A DNA stretch of 64,000 nucleotides from Saccharina japonica (Eukaryota; Sar; Phaeophyceae; Laminariales; Laminariaceae), in contig MEHQ01001561.1 of the NCBI GenBank assembly GCA_008828725.1, positions 361,435 to 425,434 of the forward strand. The letters run 5' to 3'. Each line of letters begins with the position of its first letter. Position 1 is the first letter of the stretch. The notes beneath the pieces were generated by a model that was not told the DNA's origin, did no database searches, and was given only the letters and a program-made list of their open reading frames with translations. Below are positions 21,260-32,712 of this stretch, piece after piece. The translations under genes and the position numbers were made by a program.

Positions 21260-21510
21260 ATGGTGCCGAAGTCGTCCGCCCCGCAAGCGGTTCTTAGTGA
21301 GATCCAGCTCACCCTTCGTGCGACTCGTTAAATCACCTACTACGGTGCTTCGAGCTTGGTGCCAGCAATGGCTGTCTGGTCGGTAAAAAGTCGACTTGTT
21401 CCGTCCCGGCATCGCAGGGATGCGAGGGGGTATGACCTCAAGACTACGGCCACGCATGACAATGACAACACCTCCCAACACGACTACGGCTATGCAAGAC
21501 ACGAGTACAT
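21260..21510 (+). mobile_element. Diverged Rep-A copy upstream of unit 3 B exon
   Basis: GCGGTTCTTAGTGAGATCCA and TTCCGTCCCGGCATCGCAGG keep the Rep-A order with many substitutions. Its position relative to exon B corresponds to the copies in units 1 and 2. Confidence 0.6.
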
Positions 21511-21544
21511 CCTCCTTGCTGTCGTTCCCCGAGCGCTCTGTACT

Positions 21545-21802
21545 TAGAGTCGTTCTTGTCGAGCAAATTTTCCCCAAAATTTCCAAATCTAATTTTCGCG
21601 CAATTTTTAGGATTTCCAAATTTTCCCAAAAGAATGTTCAAACATTGGGATGCGAAGCCTTCCAAATATTTTTCCCTCTGTTAAAATTCCAAACTTTCTC
21701 CAAGTAAATCCTGTTTTTTCTTGCTTTTTTCCTGTTTGTTTTTGGAAACATTTTTCGGGGAGTTTTTGGAAAAAAGATGCTCGATAAGAACGACCCTTAT
21801 TG
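21545..21802. mobile_element. MITE family 5, copy 2
   Basis: TAGAGTCGTTCTTGTCGAGC at the left, GCTCGATAAGAACGACCCTT at the right. About 258 bp. Confidence 0.8.
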
Positions 21803-21843
21803 ACTAACACGGTGACGCCTGTGGGGTACGCACACCCTGCCCT

Positions 21844-24006
21844 GTGCACGTACTGCTGTGCGGGGCATTTTGTTCGATATCGTTGGCGGCTGTGTTGCAG
21901 ATGGTGGTGGAAGTGGCCTGGAAAGTTAGACGCGGGGCTGCTCAGGGGTGGGTGGCGGTCAGCACGGCCGTGAACTCGGCTCGGGTGGTGGTTGTCGACC
22001 ACTTTGCGGCGGCCGAGGAGATCATGGGGCCGAACCTAAGTGCTCTTCTCCTTGAGCTCGCGGCGGCGTTTCTCTCGCGCCCGGAATCCCGGGGGGACCC
22101 ACGCGGCCTCTACCTCATCGCTGAAGTGTACAGGTATGTATGCATGCATACGTGTTATTCTTGCAGGTTGCCCAGGAAGCTTACATGCTACCTATCATAC
22201 CTGGGTACAAAAAAATATAGGTAGACCTCGTACTTTATTCTTGTGTTTTTGTACGTACTGCTGTACTGCCAATAAATAAAAATCTCCCTGCGTACGTACC
22301 AGGCAGACACTATTTATCTCACTACTGCACGAACCTTCACGAGCAGTTGATCGTGTATTCGGAAAAAACGAGTGGTGTTAACAGGTACCCGGTACGACTT
22401 TGTAGTGCTGTACATAGATACGCACCGCACATCGTCAACACGCCACCCATAGTTCAACTCGAGGTAGGCGCATGATGCGTGGGGGTAGAATGTAGATGCG
22501 GAGTAGGAAGCACGGCGAATAGATATATACCTGGTAGCAGGTACAATACTTAGGTAAAGGGTGCGTATTATATTGAGTACACACAGAGGAGGAGAAGTGG
22601 TTGAATGAGATTGGTGGTATTCGACGAATTGTGTCAGCTTTTTCATTCTGAATGAATAATGCCCTGCACATTCTCGGAAGGCAAATAATATAATAAATAG
22701 TGTTGACCATGTAGTCGTGTTTCCGTCGCAGCCCAAGAGAGGCGAAGGTGTGACCTGCACCCCCAGTGATCATATAATAACGGCAAAATCATATTCCCTC
22801 CCTTCTTTCTCTCCGGTTGACTTACGCTTAACTTTTTCCAGGGCCCTTGGTGACCGTGTGATCATCTACGACCAGGCCTGGCTGGTGACGATGGCCTGCT
22901 TACCGTTCTTGAGGTCGGACAAGGAAGACATGGTCTTGGGGGCGTCACAGGTGGGTTGGCTGGGCGAACTGGGCAGAAGCCCCATCGCTCTGAGGCAACG
23001 CCGTTATCGACATGCCATCGTAGCGAATGTAATGTCATTTTTGTAAATCTGGGATTCTTCTAAAAGCGCTGGCCGTGCTTTTATTTCTTGATTGCACGAC
23101 AGCTACACCTTTTTTTCTTTTTCTTATTTCCGTCCCATTCACTGTCTTCGCCCTTCCTTTGTCTCTCCTTCCTGGTCGTAACTCAGATCCGGGGTCACAA
23201 AGCAGGCTCCTCTCCCTCCCCCCCACTACGGTTCGTGCCTTGCATTTTTATCGCGAGAAGATTTCAGCGCTTCCTTCCCTCGTCAACTCTCGTCGAAGTG
23301 TGCTTACCCACGCTATAATATGAGCTCTCGACAGTTGGTGTCATTTGAGATAAAAAAAATCTCCATACGGAGACTCGAACCCTCGGCTTCCAACTCAACA
23401 GGCTTCGTGGTTACCTGTTGAACCACCGGGGCGACCGGCTTTACACCTGTTTGTAAATATACACGAATATTACTACAATAGTAAACGTACTGTACGAGTA
23501 TAATAGTCCATCGATTTTCGCTCCCCATGTATTCCCCTGGATGGATCCCCCTGCACGACGATGCAGAAGCTTCTCAAGATGGACAGGATGCACACAACGC
23601 GCCAAACGCCTGTTTTTTTTTACGAAACCTCGACGTTACAGGCCCTGCATGCTCTCGTCTCTCGCCCGTTCGGGTACAACACCACCACCTTGCTTGAGGT
23701 CCTGGGGGGAGTGAGCCGCCACTTCCAATTCGCAGAGTGGGCAGGTCGCTACGCAAGCAGTTGCGTACAAGAGGTGCCGGCGTCGGCCATGGAGCCGGGC
23801 GAAGTGATCTGGGAACAAATCGCAGGAGGGACGATCCCGGCGTTGCTCTCCAAGTGTCGGAATAGCGACATTGTCGAGATTCGAGAGGCCGCCATCGTCG
23901 GGCTCGGCAGGCAAGCGAAGCGTCAAATCGTTGCGTCGGATTGCGTTTATTCTGTGACTCGTGCAGGTTTGCACGAAAGTAGTTGAGATGAGGGTAGACA
24001 GACACG

Positions 24007-24045
<39 letters not shown>

Positions 24046-24513
24046 ACAGACAGACAGGCAGACGACGTGGCGATGTGGCGACCTGTGTGCGAAACGTGTG
24101 ACCGTTGATAGCGATATCGCGTGTACAGGTACAGGACATCTACAGGATAAGAAACAGGCTAAAATAAGAAAGCCAGGCTGATATTTTATAGGAAAAACAA
24201 GAAATTATGGAGTCGTTATCTTGAAATTAGCGTAGAAAGCACCCCCTCTCTCAAATAAGAAATCCAGCCTGGACCGGGTTTCCTGTTTCTTATTCGGCGT
24301 CGTGTACTGTACGTCACCGCCTGTTGGCGTCAATCTTCGTCTCCATTTCCGACTAACACCAGTCCAAACCGTCACCATCACTGATCGATTCCCGTTTTGT
24401 CCGCGGAAACCAACTGTCCGTGACGCAGGTGCGAGGAACTGATCGGAGCGGAGGCCCTGCAGGCTGCCATCGCGCGCTGGCACGCCCGCTGGGACCGTGC
24501 GTCGGGTTATTAA
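21844..24513 (+). CDS. Tandem helical-repeat gene, unit 3 (5'-shortened)
   Basis: Exons: B 21901-22133, A 22842-22950, D 23642-23910, E 24429-24513 (stop TAA). B has exactly the same length as B of unit 1 and begins with an ATG after TTGCAG; an in-frame ATG also exists at 21844, so translation could start at either. B contains GPNLSALLLELAAAF, A contains QAWLVTMACLPFLR. D is about 200 bp longer than in units 1 and 2 because the position of their GTGAG donor now reads GGAGTGAG. The added part contains GTIPALLSKCRNS and VEIREAAIVGLGRQ, HEAT-like. The D donor must be AG|GCAAGC to keep phase 2. No Ca, Cb or F exon was found. It ends within E, shortening the C-terminus. Could be functional or decaying. 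Confidence 0.5.
23108..23436 (-). mobile_element. tRNA-headed SINE, copy 3
   Basis: Full length in minus orientation: a GAGACTCGAACCCTCGGCTT B box, GGTGGTTCAACAGGTAACC on the minus strand as A box region, and the standard body. It lies in the A-D intron of unit 3. Confidence 0.8.
24000..24062 (+). repeat. GGCA microsatellite in unit 3 D-E intron
   Basis: (GGCA)n followed by GACA units, at the same relative position as the minisatellites in units 1 and 2. Confidence 0.85.
24128..24310. mobile_element. MITE family 3, copy 1
   Basis: ACAGGATAAGAAACAGGCTA at the left and CCTGTTTCTTATTCGGCGTC at the right, with AAATTAGCGTAGAAAGCACC inside. Related copies are at 48563-48768, 48770-48960, 57838-57896 and 60775-60955. 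Confidence 0.75.
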
Positions 24514-25182
24514 GAGAAGCGCTGCTCGACGGCCGGGCGGGTGGCAGCACGTCGGCAAGGGGCACTCGGCAGTCAGTGGCACAACGACGATCGGGAGCCT
24601 CAGCAATGCCTAGAGCGGGCAGTGCGAGATGCGCCAATCGAGGCGATGGAGCGCACCACCATGGAGATCCAGCTTGAAATGGTGACGGTGGTGGCAGTTG
24701 TTGAGGCTGGATGCATTTGGCGCTGTGGCTGGTGGTATTGATGTTGGTGGATCTAGTGGTGGTGGTGGTGTTGGTAGGGGTGGGGGGGATACTCCTTTGT
24801 AGCTCGCCTTGCTCATTTGGCCATTGACCACGCATCCCTTTCGAGAAGGAGCACGGGTTGGGGCGGGGGGATTGGTGGGTAATGTTACATGTGTAGCCTG
24901 CCCCGATAGTCGAGCACAGTCCCACTATCTGTAGATGTGGCATAGCCAGCCGTGCTTCTGCCGTGTTTCGACAGCTATGTATCCACTCTTTGTACACTGC
25001 ATACTTTGTGTGTGTTGAAAATAGTCGGGAGTGGATGGTTCGTCGGGTAATTAAGTGATGAGGTGGGTTTGCAACTTCTCAGCGGCGTTGGATGGGAAGG
25101 GGGGGGTTGCGGTTCTGCTCGCGCGGGTCGCTCCCCTTGCGTATTGGGAACAGTGGGGCTTACAGCTCAAAATATACGTACA
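24514..25182. other. Downstream of unit 3, no gene recognised
   Basis: Contains a GGT/GTG-rich patch (24730-24790) and a Rep-A-like tail word (GCTCATTTGGCCATTGACCACG) near 24808. The open frames are not convincing. Confidence 0.35.
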
Positions 25183-25340
25183 GCTTAGAACTTGGAGCTT
25201 ATAACTGAGTGCATAGACTACACGTATGTGCAGCACAAGTTGGCGATAGTATGGTTTTGTCGCTTAGAACTTGGAGCTTATAACTGAGTGCATAGACTAC
25301 ACGTATGTGCAGCACAAGTTGGCGGTTGTATGATTTCGTC
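25183..25340 (+). repeat. 79-bp tandem duplication
   Basis: GCTTAGAACTTGGAGCTTAT through CAGCACAAGTTGGCG occurs twice in a row with few differences. Confidence 0.85.
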
Positions 25341-26640
25341 GTGAGGTGATGATGAGGATGACCCATTCTGTTTTGATAATCGTTGCGTTTCGCACCCGCC
25401 GGGAGGTGCTGACGTTTTCACGGGATGCTCTTTCTGATGGACGGTTTAGCCGCCATGCTATGTACCAGGTACGAGCACAGTTTGTGCTGAAGGCGGTTAC
25501 CCGCGTTTGGCGTTGTGGTTCGTGACCGCGGTTCGTTGTAGCTTGTAGTGGTCGCAGTGCAGTGTATTGGAGCCGTTTGGCGGAGACGGCGCCATCTCTC
25601 GCGCTAATGGTTACAGTAGCAGGCACAGCGTGCTGCAGTTGCCATACCGTAGAGTTCAGGTGCAGTAGGTTAGCGCACCGCCTTCTGCCTTGCGATTATA
25701 GTCTACCGCACCGCCGTGCTAGCGTACCGCCCCCCGAGGTAAGGCCTTGATTGGTGGGCAGTTACCCGTGATACGAGTAACTTGTATTTTGTTTTTTGTT
25801 CGTCCACCATTTGTTTGGACATGTATTTGTTCTTGTTTTCTTGTTTTTTTTAGTGACGATTGGTCTTGAAACTTTTTGTCATGAGGCCGGATCTTATGCA
25901 GTAAACTCTCAACAGTTACACTTTTTTTTTTAATAACTGAAATGCAGCGCTAACGATATGTGTTACCGCGCCATTCCCCAGTGTACTGCTTAATTGCCTA
26001 CCTACTGCACGCACCTACTCGTACTGCTGGCGTACGTACCTACCTACAAATCCAACCTAAACAAATGACCAATCAGAAAACTGCGGGCACGAAATCCCTT
26101 TCTCTCTACTGGTGTACGTACTGCACGCATCTGCTGCACGAGAGTGATCTACGTACGTCGCTGATTTCACTTGATACAGCATTGATTGGCTGTGTTTTTC
26201 CAGCACCTTACTTAGTTGAGTGACAGATTTTGCTCAAACGTTTCTTTCTTTTAAAGGGTTCATGCGACTCGGGCCGTGCGACATGAAACGGCACGCCTGG
26301 CAGAAAACGGTATACCGGGGAGAGACTTGTCCAAGGGGGGGCGGTTACGACGTTACGTGCAACGAATGCCCGACAAGGAAGACATTTCGTGCCCGCAGTT
26401 AATGATTGGTCATTTGTTTAGGTTGGATTTGCCAGCTGGAACTACAGTTTAGGTCGAAATGTCTTCCTTTCTACCTAACTCGATTGTTTTTGCATAGTAA
26501 CTGGACTACCGGTACATCACAGCAAACATGCACAAACACACCCACTTGTCGCTTGGTTCGTCTCAATCGCGCGGCGTTAGCACCATGATCAGTTCGTGCT
26601 TTCGCGTTTCTATACCGTATGCAATGAAGCAACAGTGGAA
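25341..26640. other. No gene recognised
   Basis: Mixed sequence with short direct words (CGTACTGC type). No exon with matched splice sites and no element ends were identified. Confidence 0.3.
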
Positions 26641-26990
26641 ACCCGGGGGGGTTGTTTTAATCACCCCCGTTTTTCGCCGTAACTGCCGTAAGTACATTCA
26701 AAAGACCAACGCCCAAACGGGTAGGGTGGATCGTAACTGATCCGAGTCTGGCGGCAAGGCTTCTTGGCCTGGGTTTTTGTTGGTGGATGAGCTTCGGCAA
26801 GTTTCACACTACCCGGAGAGATGACTCTTCGGGTGGCTATCCCCACCGCACCGGGCCCCTTCGGGGGCCAGGTCGGGTCAACATGCTCAAGTCTCCGGAG
26901 CAGTTGCAGCATGGGCTGATACTGCCAAGGGGGCATGGAGTGAATTGACACACGACACACAGTGAGACGTGGAAATATGGGGGGCTTAAG
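26640..26990. other. GC-rich block with strong hairpins
   Basis: GGGCCCCTTCGGGGGCC near 26854-26870 is a stem closed by a TTCG-type loop. GACTCTTCGGGTGGC nearby is similar. This is RNA-like in appearance, but no known family is recognised. It may belong to the element that follows. Confidence 0.3.
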
Positions 26991-27283
26991 CTTTAGTTTT
27001 ACCCATCCGCCGGAGGATAAAATAAAATAAAAAGCTGTGTTTCGGTCGCTACGTGTAAGGAGAAATCCTAGATTACCGTAACCATCCCTGGTTTGTTCCG
27101 CCTTGAACTACTGATACGCGGAGCTTATACCGTAAACCGGCGTAACACCGACGGGTGTACCGCTTTATGGCGGATTTCTATGTAGACTCGTTTCGATTTT
27201 CGCCTATAGAGGCCGTAGGTAAACCCAGGGAATGCTAAAAACGGCGATTTCGGCGCTTCTTCATGCCTTAAGATGATCAGGTA

Positions 27284-28190
27284 ATCTGAAACGGAAAAGA
27301 GGGGACGCCCGCAGGGCAGATCCCTTTTCAAGCAAGTCTCATTGTTGTACTGGGAGACAGTGATTGAGTATCACTCCGTAAGCGATATCGCAGCTCTACA
27401 ACAGCGCGACAAAGTAGAAAGAGGCTAGAAAAAAAACTCCCCACTTCTGAACGTCGCGGGATTAATGGGATGGAGGGGCGAGGACCAAGCGAAACGTAGA
27501 GGACATGCCGACTGTGGCAGACGTTACCTGGTATGCGTTATCCGTCAGACGAAAGCGTATGGTAACGGCGGTGGGTTGCGGGCTGCGGTATCTGGGAAAA
27601 GGTAGTGTTGCGAGACCACCAATAAAAAACTCCGCGGCTGTCGCCCTTCAAGGACGAAGTGAGCGTATGTTAGTTCCGGAAGAACCGCACGGAGACACGC
27701 CACGAAAGGCTCCACACCGACTATTAATAGACGCGTTTCCGGGTGCCTCACACTCCAATCGCATACCTAAGCGCCTTATCACTGTCTGAGGGGTTCGGAA
27801 ACTCGTACACAACTTTCCCACGAGATAACCAACGGTAGCAGAACCCATAAGCAGCTAGGCTAGAAGTTCGGGGACAAAAAGTAAGAGAAGGAACCCGCAG
27901 AAAGGATAAGAGTCAAACGAGCGACGTCAATGAGATAAGAGAAGGGGCAACAAGTATGGGTGTGATCTCATGCCGCAGCAGAGAGGCCTCATTGATCCCA
28001 AACTATATACGATTTAACCTACGACACAATGTTACAACAGTAATCTGAAACGGAAAAGAGGGGACGCCCGCAGGGCAGATCCCTTTTCAGGCAAGCCTCC
28101 TTGCTGTACTGGGAGACAGTGATTGAGTATCACCCCGTGAGCGATATCAACAGCACGACAAAGTAGTAGAAAAAGGCTAGGAAAAAAACA
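27284..28190. mobile_element. Unclassified element bounded by 145-bp direct repeats
   Basis: TAATCTGAAACGGAAAAGAG through GGCTAG then an A-run is present at 27284-27430 and again at 28040-28190. Each copy starts with a hairpin (GGGGACGCCC GCA GGGCAGATCCC). The 600 bp between have no long frame. The stretch just before the second copy (GATCCCAAACTATATACGAT, 27995-28040) recurs at 30585-30640. The A-rich ends would suit two stacked retroposon insertions; short LTR-like termini are the alternative. No reverse transcriptase is seen. Confidence 0.5.
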
Positions 28191-28719
28191 GACCATCCCG
28201 CCCGCCCATCGTTGGTAGCGAGGTGTACCGTCGACAACGACATCAGTTTTGTTAGTGTTTATTGTTATTGCACGGCCAAGGAACGGGTTGGCGTGCTTAA
28301 TTCCACAAGTGTGTGTACTGCGGACCGAGCAATCGAGCTGGTGAAAAAACTTAGACCGCATGACCACGTAGCCCATGTACGTTCCGCACACACGATCATG
28401 CACTGACGCAAAAAGGCGGCACGCGTACAGGCAAAACTGCGGGGGGGTACGAGTACTGTAGTTGGTGTTCTGCACAAACATGAATAGACGCGTTGAACGC
28501 GAGTCTCGTCTATATCTACGTACAATGATCTCGGTCGTTGTATTTTGTCTAGTTTTATTGTGCGTTTAGCGGGTTTTGTCTCGTGGGTTTTATCTGCTGA
28601 TACCTACAGCAGAAGTACAAGATGATCGTACCTGACCAGGTAGCACAGCCCAATGTTACTGCAGCACAACGCGCATGTTCACGAAGCACAAACACCAGGG
28701 AGGGCACAACTCTATATCG

Positions 28720-28983
28720 CATATATAACAAATACTTGCCTCGCACCGTCGTTTAAATGCCTGGGTGGCAACATCTGATGTATGGATACCTGGTACTACG
28801 GTAGGGCGGTAACAAAATATTTGAAATATTTCGAATAGTTGGTTTGCTTGTTGCTTTTCAAACGTTAAAAAAAAACGGGTATAAATATATAACAAATACT
28901 TGCCTCGCACCGTCGTTTATATGGATATGCCTGGGGGGCAACATCTGATGTATGGATGCGTATATTTGGTAGGGCAGTAAAGG
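28720..28983 (+). repeat. Direct repeat pair of about 95 bp
   Basis: ATATATAACAAATACTTGCC through CAACATCTGATGTATGGAT occurs at about 28720-28790 and 28885-28960, separated by AT-rich DNA. Confidence 0.75.
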
Positions 28984-29389
28984 TCAGTGGACATTACAAC
29001 GCCAGGCCATCGTCCGGGGTAAGACAGGCATCACATACACTCGCCCGCAACCCAGATACGTTGAGATTGTAAATATACCGTAGACTGTAGACGTACCCAA
29101 GCACGTGGACTAATACGGAAGGAGTAACGAGAAAAGTATACACCCGAAGGGATATTCGTACTGCTGCGGAAAACGGAATACGCACACCAGGAGAATTCAG
29201 ACCATACGAATATTACTTACCCTACAGGTATGTTGGTATATTTTCTTCATCTCATGGAATTCAACCAGAAAACGGCATTTGCTCGGTACGCACGGCACGC
29301 GAGAGTCGTACGCAAGCCGATGGGGTTGGAATCTGACAGTCCCACGACAAGTATACACAACGAAGGGTACACATGCTTGCCGCCAAATA

Positions 29390-30225
29390 AGTGGAGCAAC
29401 ACAAGGCCAAGCAGCACCGAGGCCAGTGCCCAATGTCGAGTTGACTCGGATTTCATCGGTGTACGAGCAGTCTTTCCAAGCCACACCTTTCTTGGTCAGC
29501 ACGGTATGGCGCATACATACGCATAGCTCATACCGCAGATTTGAAACATTTTTTAATAACGCGGGTACACGTGAAAATATACTAGCACGTCAGGTACACA
29601 CCTGCATACCAGGTATATATCATACTGGTATGTCGTTTGCTGGTGTCGTAGGGTGTGACGGATGCAAGTTCATGCTTCACCGAGAAGCGTGTTGTACTTG
29701 GGTTGGGGCTCGGGTTATATGGTGGAGCTGTGCGCTACTGCTGCAGAGCTGGCTGCTGCTGCTTGCTGCAGAGCTGGTTGGTGCTGTGGTGCTGTGCGAT
29801 CTTGCTTTGCACTCGCACGGTCACAACCCACATCAAGATTGTAGGATAAACTGCTGAGAAACTTACCACCAAGTAAGTCTTATGTACTTGGTAAAAAAAG
29901 TGACTTTGAAAAATCCGGTTTTCACCGTGGTCTGCCGTGGTCGGTAGGTGCATGATGTGAACTTACGTATCTGCTACGTACAGTACGAGTCGTATTCGTT
30001 TTTCGTTGGACCAGCGGCCAATTTTTTGTTTTATCAAAAAAGGAAAGATGAGGAGGAGGAGGAGGAGGGGGGATGGGAGAGAGAGAGGGAGGGAGGGAGG
30101 GAGGGAGGGAGGTAGGTAGGGAAGAACAAAGGTGCGGCTTGGAAAGACTGCTCGTACAAGTATGAAATCCAATTAACTTGAAATTAGGCACTGGCCTCGG
30201 TGCTGCTTGGCAATCGCTCGCCCGC
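29390..30225. repeat. Inverted repeat arms about 620 bp apart
   Basis: CAAGCAGCACCGAGGCCAGT with GTACGAGCAGTCTTTCCAAG at 29405-29490 is repeated in reverse at about 30130-30220. Between the arms lie ordinary sequence and a GGGA microsatellite (30050-30120). Confidence 0.6.
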
Positions 30226-30399
30226 AACTCCGTTTGGGATGCTGGGAGCCAACCCTGACTACTTAACACACAGGGCACCCCATTAGGTATGGTTTGGGCC
30301 ATGACGATCGCCTCCTCGAGGGCTACCGACCTGTTGCCTCCGGCACGGGTGTAGCATTTTTGAAAAAAAAATGGCCGTGGGGTACCCCAGACTGAGACT

Positions 30400-30640
30400 C
30401 ATCGGACAGACAGACAGACAGACAGACAAATATATTGAATCCGTTCCAGAGACCACAAGTTACACTTGTGGAATTTTACCGGGGTACCTACTCTCTGCGA
30501 CTGGGTGCCGCGTTGATTGCTAGACAATTAACGCGGGAGTAGTAACCCTGGGTGAGCGTCTCCGGCTGGTCGCAGCTGGAGGCCCCATTGATCCCAAACT
30601 ATATACGATTTAACCTACGACGCGATGTTACAACAGTAAC
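30400..30640 (+). repeat. ACAG microsatellite and element tail
   Basis: (GACA)n at 30405-30428 is followed by a segment ending GATCCCAAACTATATACGAT through GTTACAACAGTAA, shared with 27995-28043. Confidence 0.55.
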
Positions 30641-32712
30641 GGTTATGTCCACCTTGAATAAAATTGCTTTATTCCATCTCCTCTTTCTCCGGGTTTCCGC
30701 ATCTTCGCCACATAGGCGTTTTTCTTCCATTTTTGTTTCTCCATCAATAAATGGTGTTTTTCGCCGCCACTTGGACTTGGTGCCACCGCTAATGCTGCTA
30801 TTTGCACTCATCTAAGACACAGACAATAATACCCGGAGTACCGAACGTACTGATGTTTTTTCTCAGACCAAGGCAAAATTCAGTGGAAAACAAAACTACG
30901 AAATAACGCCAAATCTCAAGGAAAACTGTATCACAATACAGCGGCACAACAGATCAGCGAGTGGGGTGTCAATGCACAGGGCACGACGGAGCACATCGCC
31001 AATAAAGTAAACCAGGTAACATAAAAAAGAAGAATGTACAAAGAAAATAAGGAGAGCACAAGAAAAAGAAGAAAAAAACGATTACAAAACAAAACAAAAA
31101 AAACAAGCTCTCTCTGCACACGGACTGACTTGAGCTTGGTTTTGTTGACTACCGAAATAGGTACCCAATTGCTGCTGTACGTTTATACCAGGCACTGTAG
31201 TCTTTAACATATCACGTTAATAGCGCCCTCTACATATACAAGGTCTCCCTACGTACAAAGCAGCACTTCCAACACAAGCAGAAAGTGACCAGGACACAAA
31301 TACAGCACACCAGAAGTTACTGGTGCAGTTTAAATTAAAAGTTTGAAATAGGTTACCCCCATCGCGGTGCCATGCAACTCTCAAGACTCCGGGGTCATAC
31401 CTCTACCGCAGCCCCCCCCCCCCTCTCGTATATACGCACTCCGGTTATTTCCTCTTTTTGATACACGCCTGTTTTCTTATTCACTGGTGCATGCTGCCCT
31501 CGCTTGACTCTGAAGAAAAGCAAAAGCTCTCAACCTCTGCTCGCCAGTCTTGCCACTCGAAAATGATGCACCCTCTAGAGTACAATATACACGAGCGCTT
31601 TCCGGCTTTCTGTTTCTTACATGTATGCGTGGAATGCGCGGCAGCCTTCAGCAGAGGCCCCCGCCAAATTCACGCGCCCGACATCTAGCGGTTTAAAAAT
31701 ATTACCGCATCAAAAAGGGACCCATAACAATACTGCAGCGTACAGCAGGCCGATGAAAATATTTTTCTCCGCTGTTGGATGGCCACATTTTTCCCGACGA
31801 GTGTTCCTACCCGACGAAAAAAACCTGCCCCCCCCCCCCCCCCCTCCATCGCTAACAGCAGAGCCCCAACGCCGTTGCAAATACTGCAAACCCCCGATAC
31901 AGATAGCGACCCACCGCACCCTACTATTATCGTGTGCTATACATCTTATATATACCAAGCACGGCGTAAATATAGATACGTAGGGAAAAACCAGCTGGGG
32001 TTTCTCGTATTCTGCCAGGCGGTACCCACGTCGGGAAACAGGGGGCGCTCAGAGGTAGGAGTGCCCCCTCTCCTTCTTGAAACTCGACTCCAGGCATGAT
32101 AGAGTTAAGGAGCAACGTCACTCAAGGAGGGTGTGCGTGAAGACCATCACTGAGATATCTGCGTCCCATTTGCCAGTCGGTTCTGGCTGGGAGGGCTCTG
32201 AAAACGCGAAAAACACTGAGCGGAAACCCATCTATCCTGTAAAACGTCGGCGGCCTTCGCTTGCATGTCGCGAAGACGGCTTTCTTCGCCAAATCGCGCC
32301 AATCGATCGATCGACCGAGCGAGAGAGAGATAAGAGAGAGAAAAACATAACACTCCCAAAAGATACAACGACCGCCAAAAAAACAAGGGTTGGCTCTAGC
32401 TAGGAGCTCACGCTGATGAATACTTGTTACCGTCGTCAACCATGTACGCTGGTGGAAGGCTCAGGTGAAAAAACGGCTAAACTAAAAAAACAATACTTCG
32501 ACGTATTGCATTTTCCGCGATTTGTTATTGGACGGCGCTGGTTTCCGGCTCTACCCAGCTCAAAAGTAAGGCATGCCCTGTTAAGGTATGCCCTATATAT
32601 ATATAGGCGGCTGTGAAAGTGAGCAACTCGCTTTAGTCCTAATACCAGCGGACGAAACACACTGCAGCAGCAGCACTGCAGCAGCAGAAGAAGCAAGCCG
32701 ACCTTCCTTGGC
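30641..32712. other. No gene recognised; poly-C tracts
   Basis: Poly-C runs near 31410 and 31829 (about 18 C). The stretch up to 32712 is the 3' flank of the minus-strand hydrolase gene; no other exon was identified. Confidence 0.35.

Noticed and set aside
24000..24062. CRISPR-like array
   Set aside because: Simple GGCA microsatellite without spacers, in a eukaryotic intron.
26640..28190. Ribosomal RNA or group I/II intron
   Set aside because: Hairpins are present, but I could not find conserved rRNA cores, a group II domain V or group I P7 sequence.
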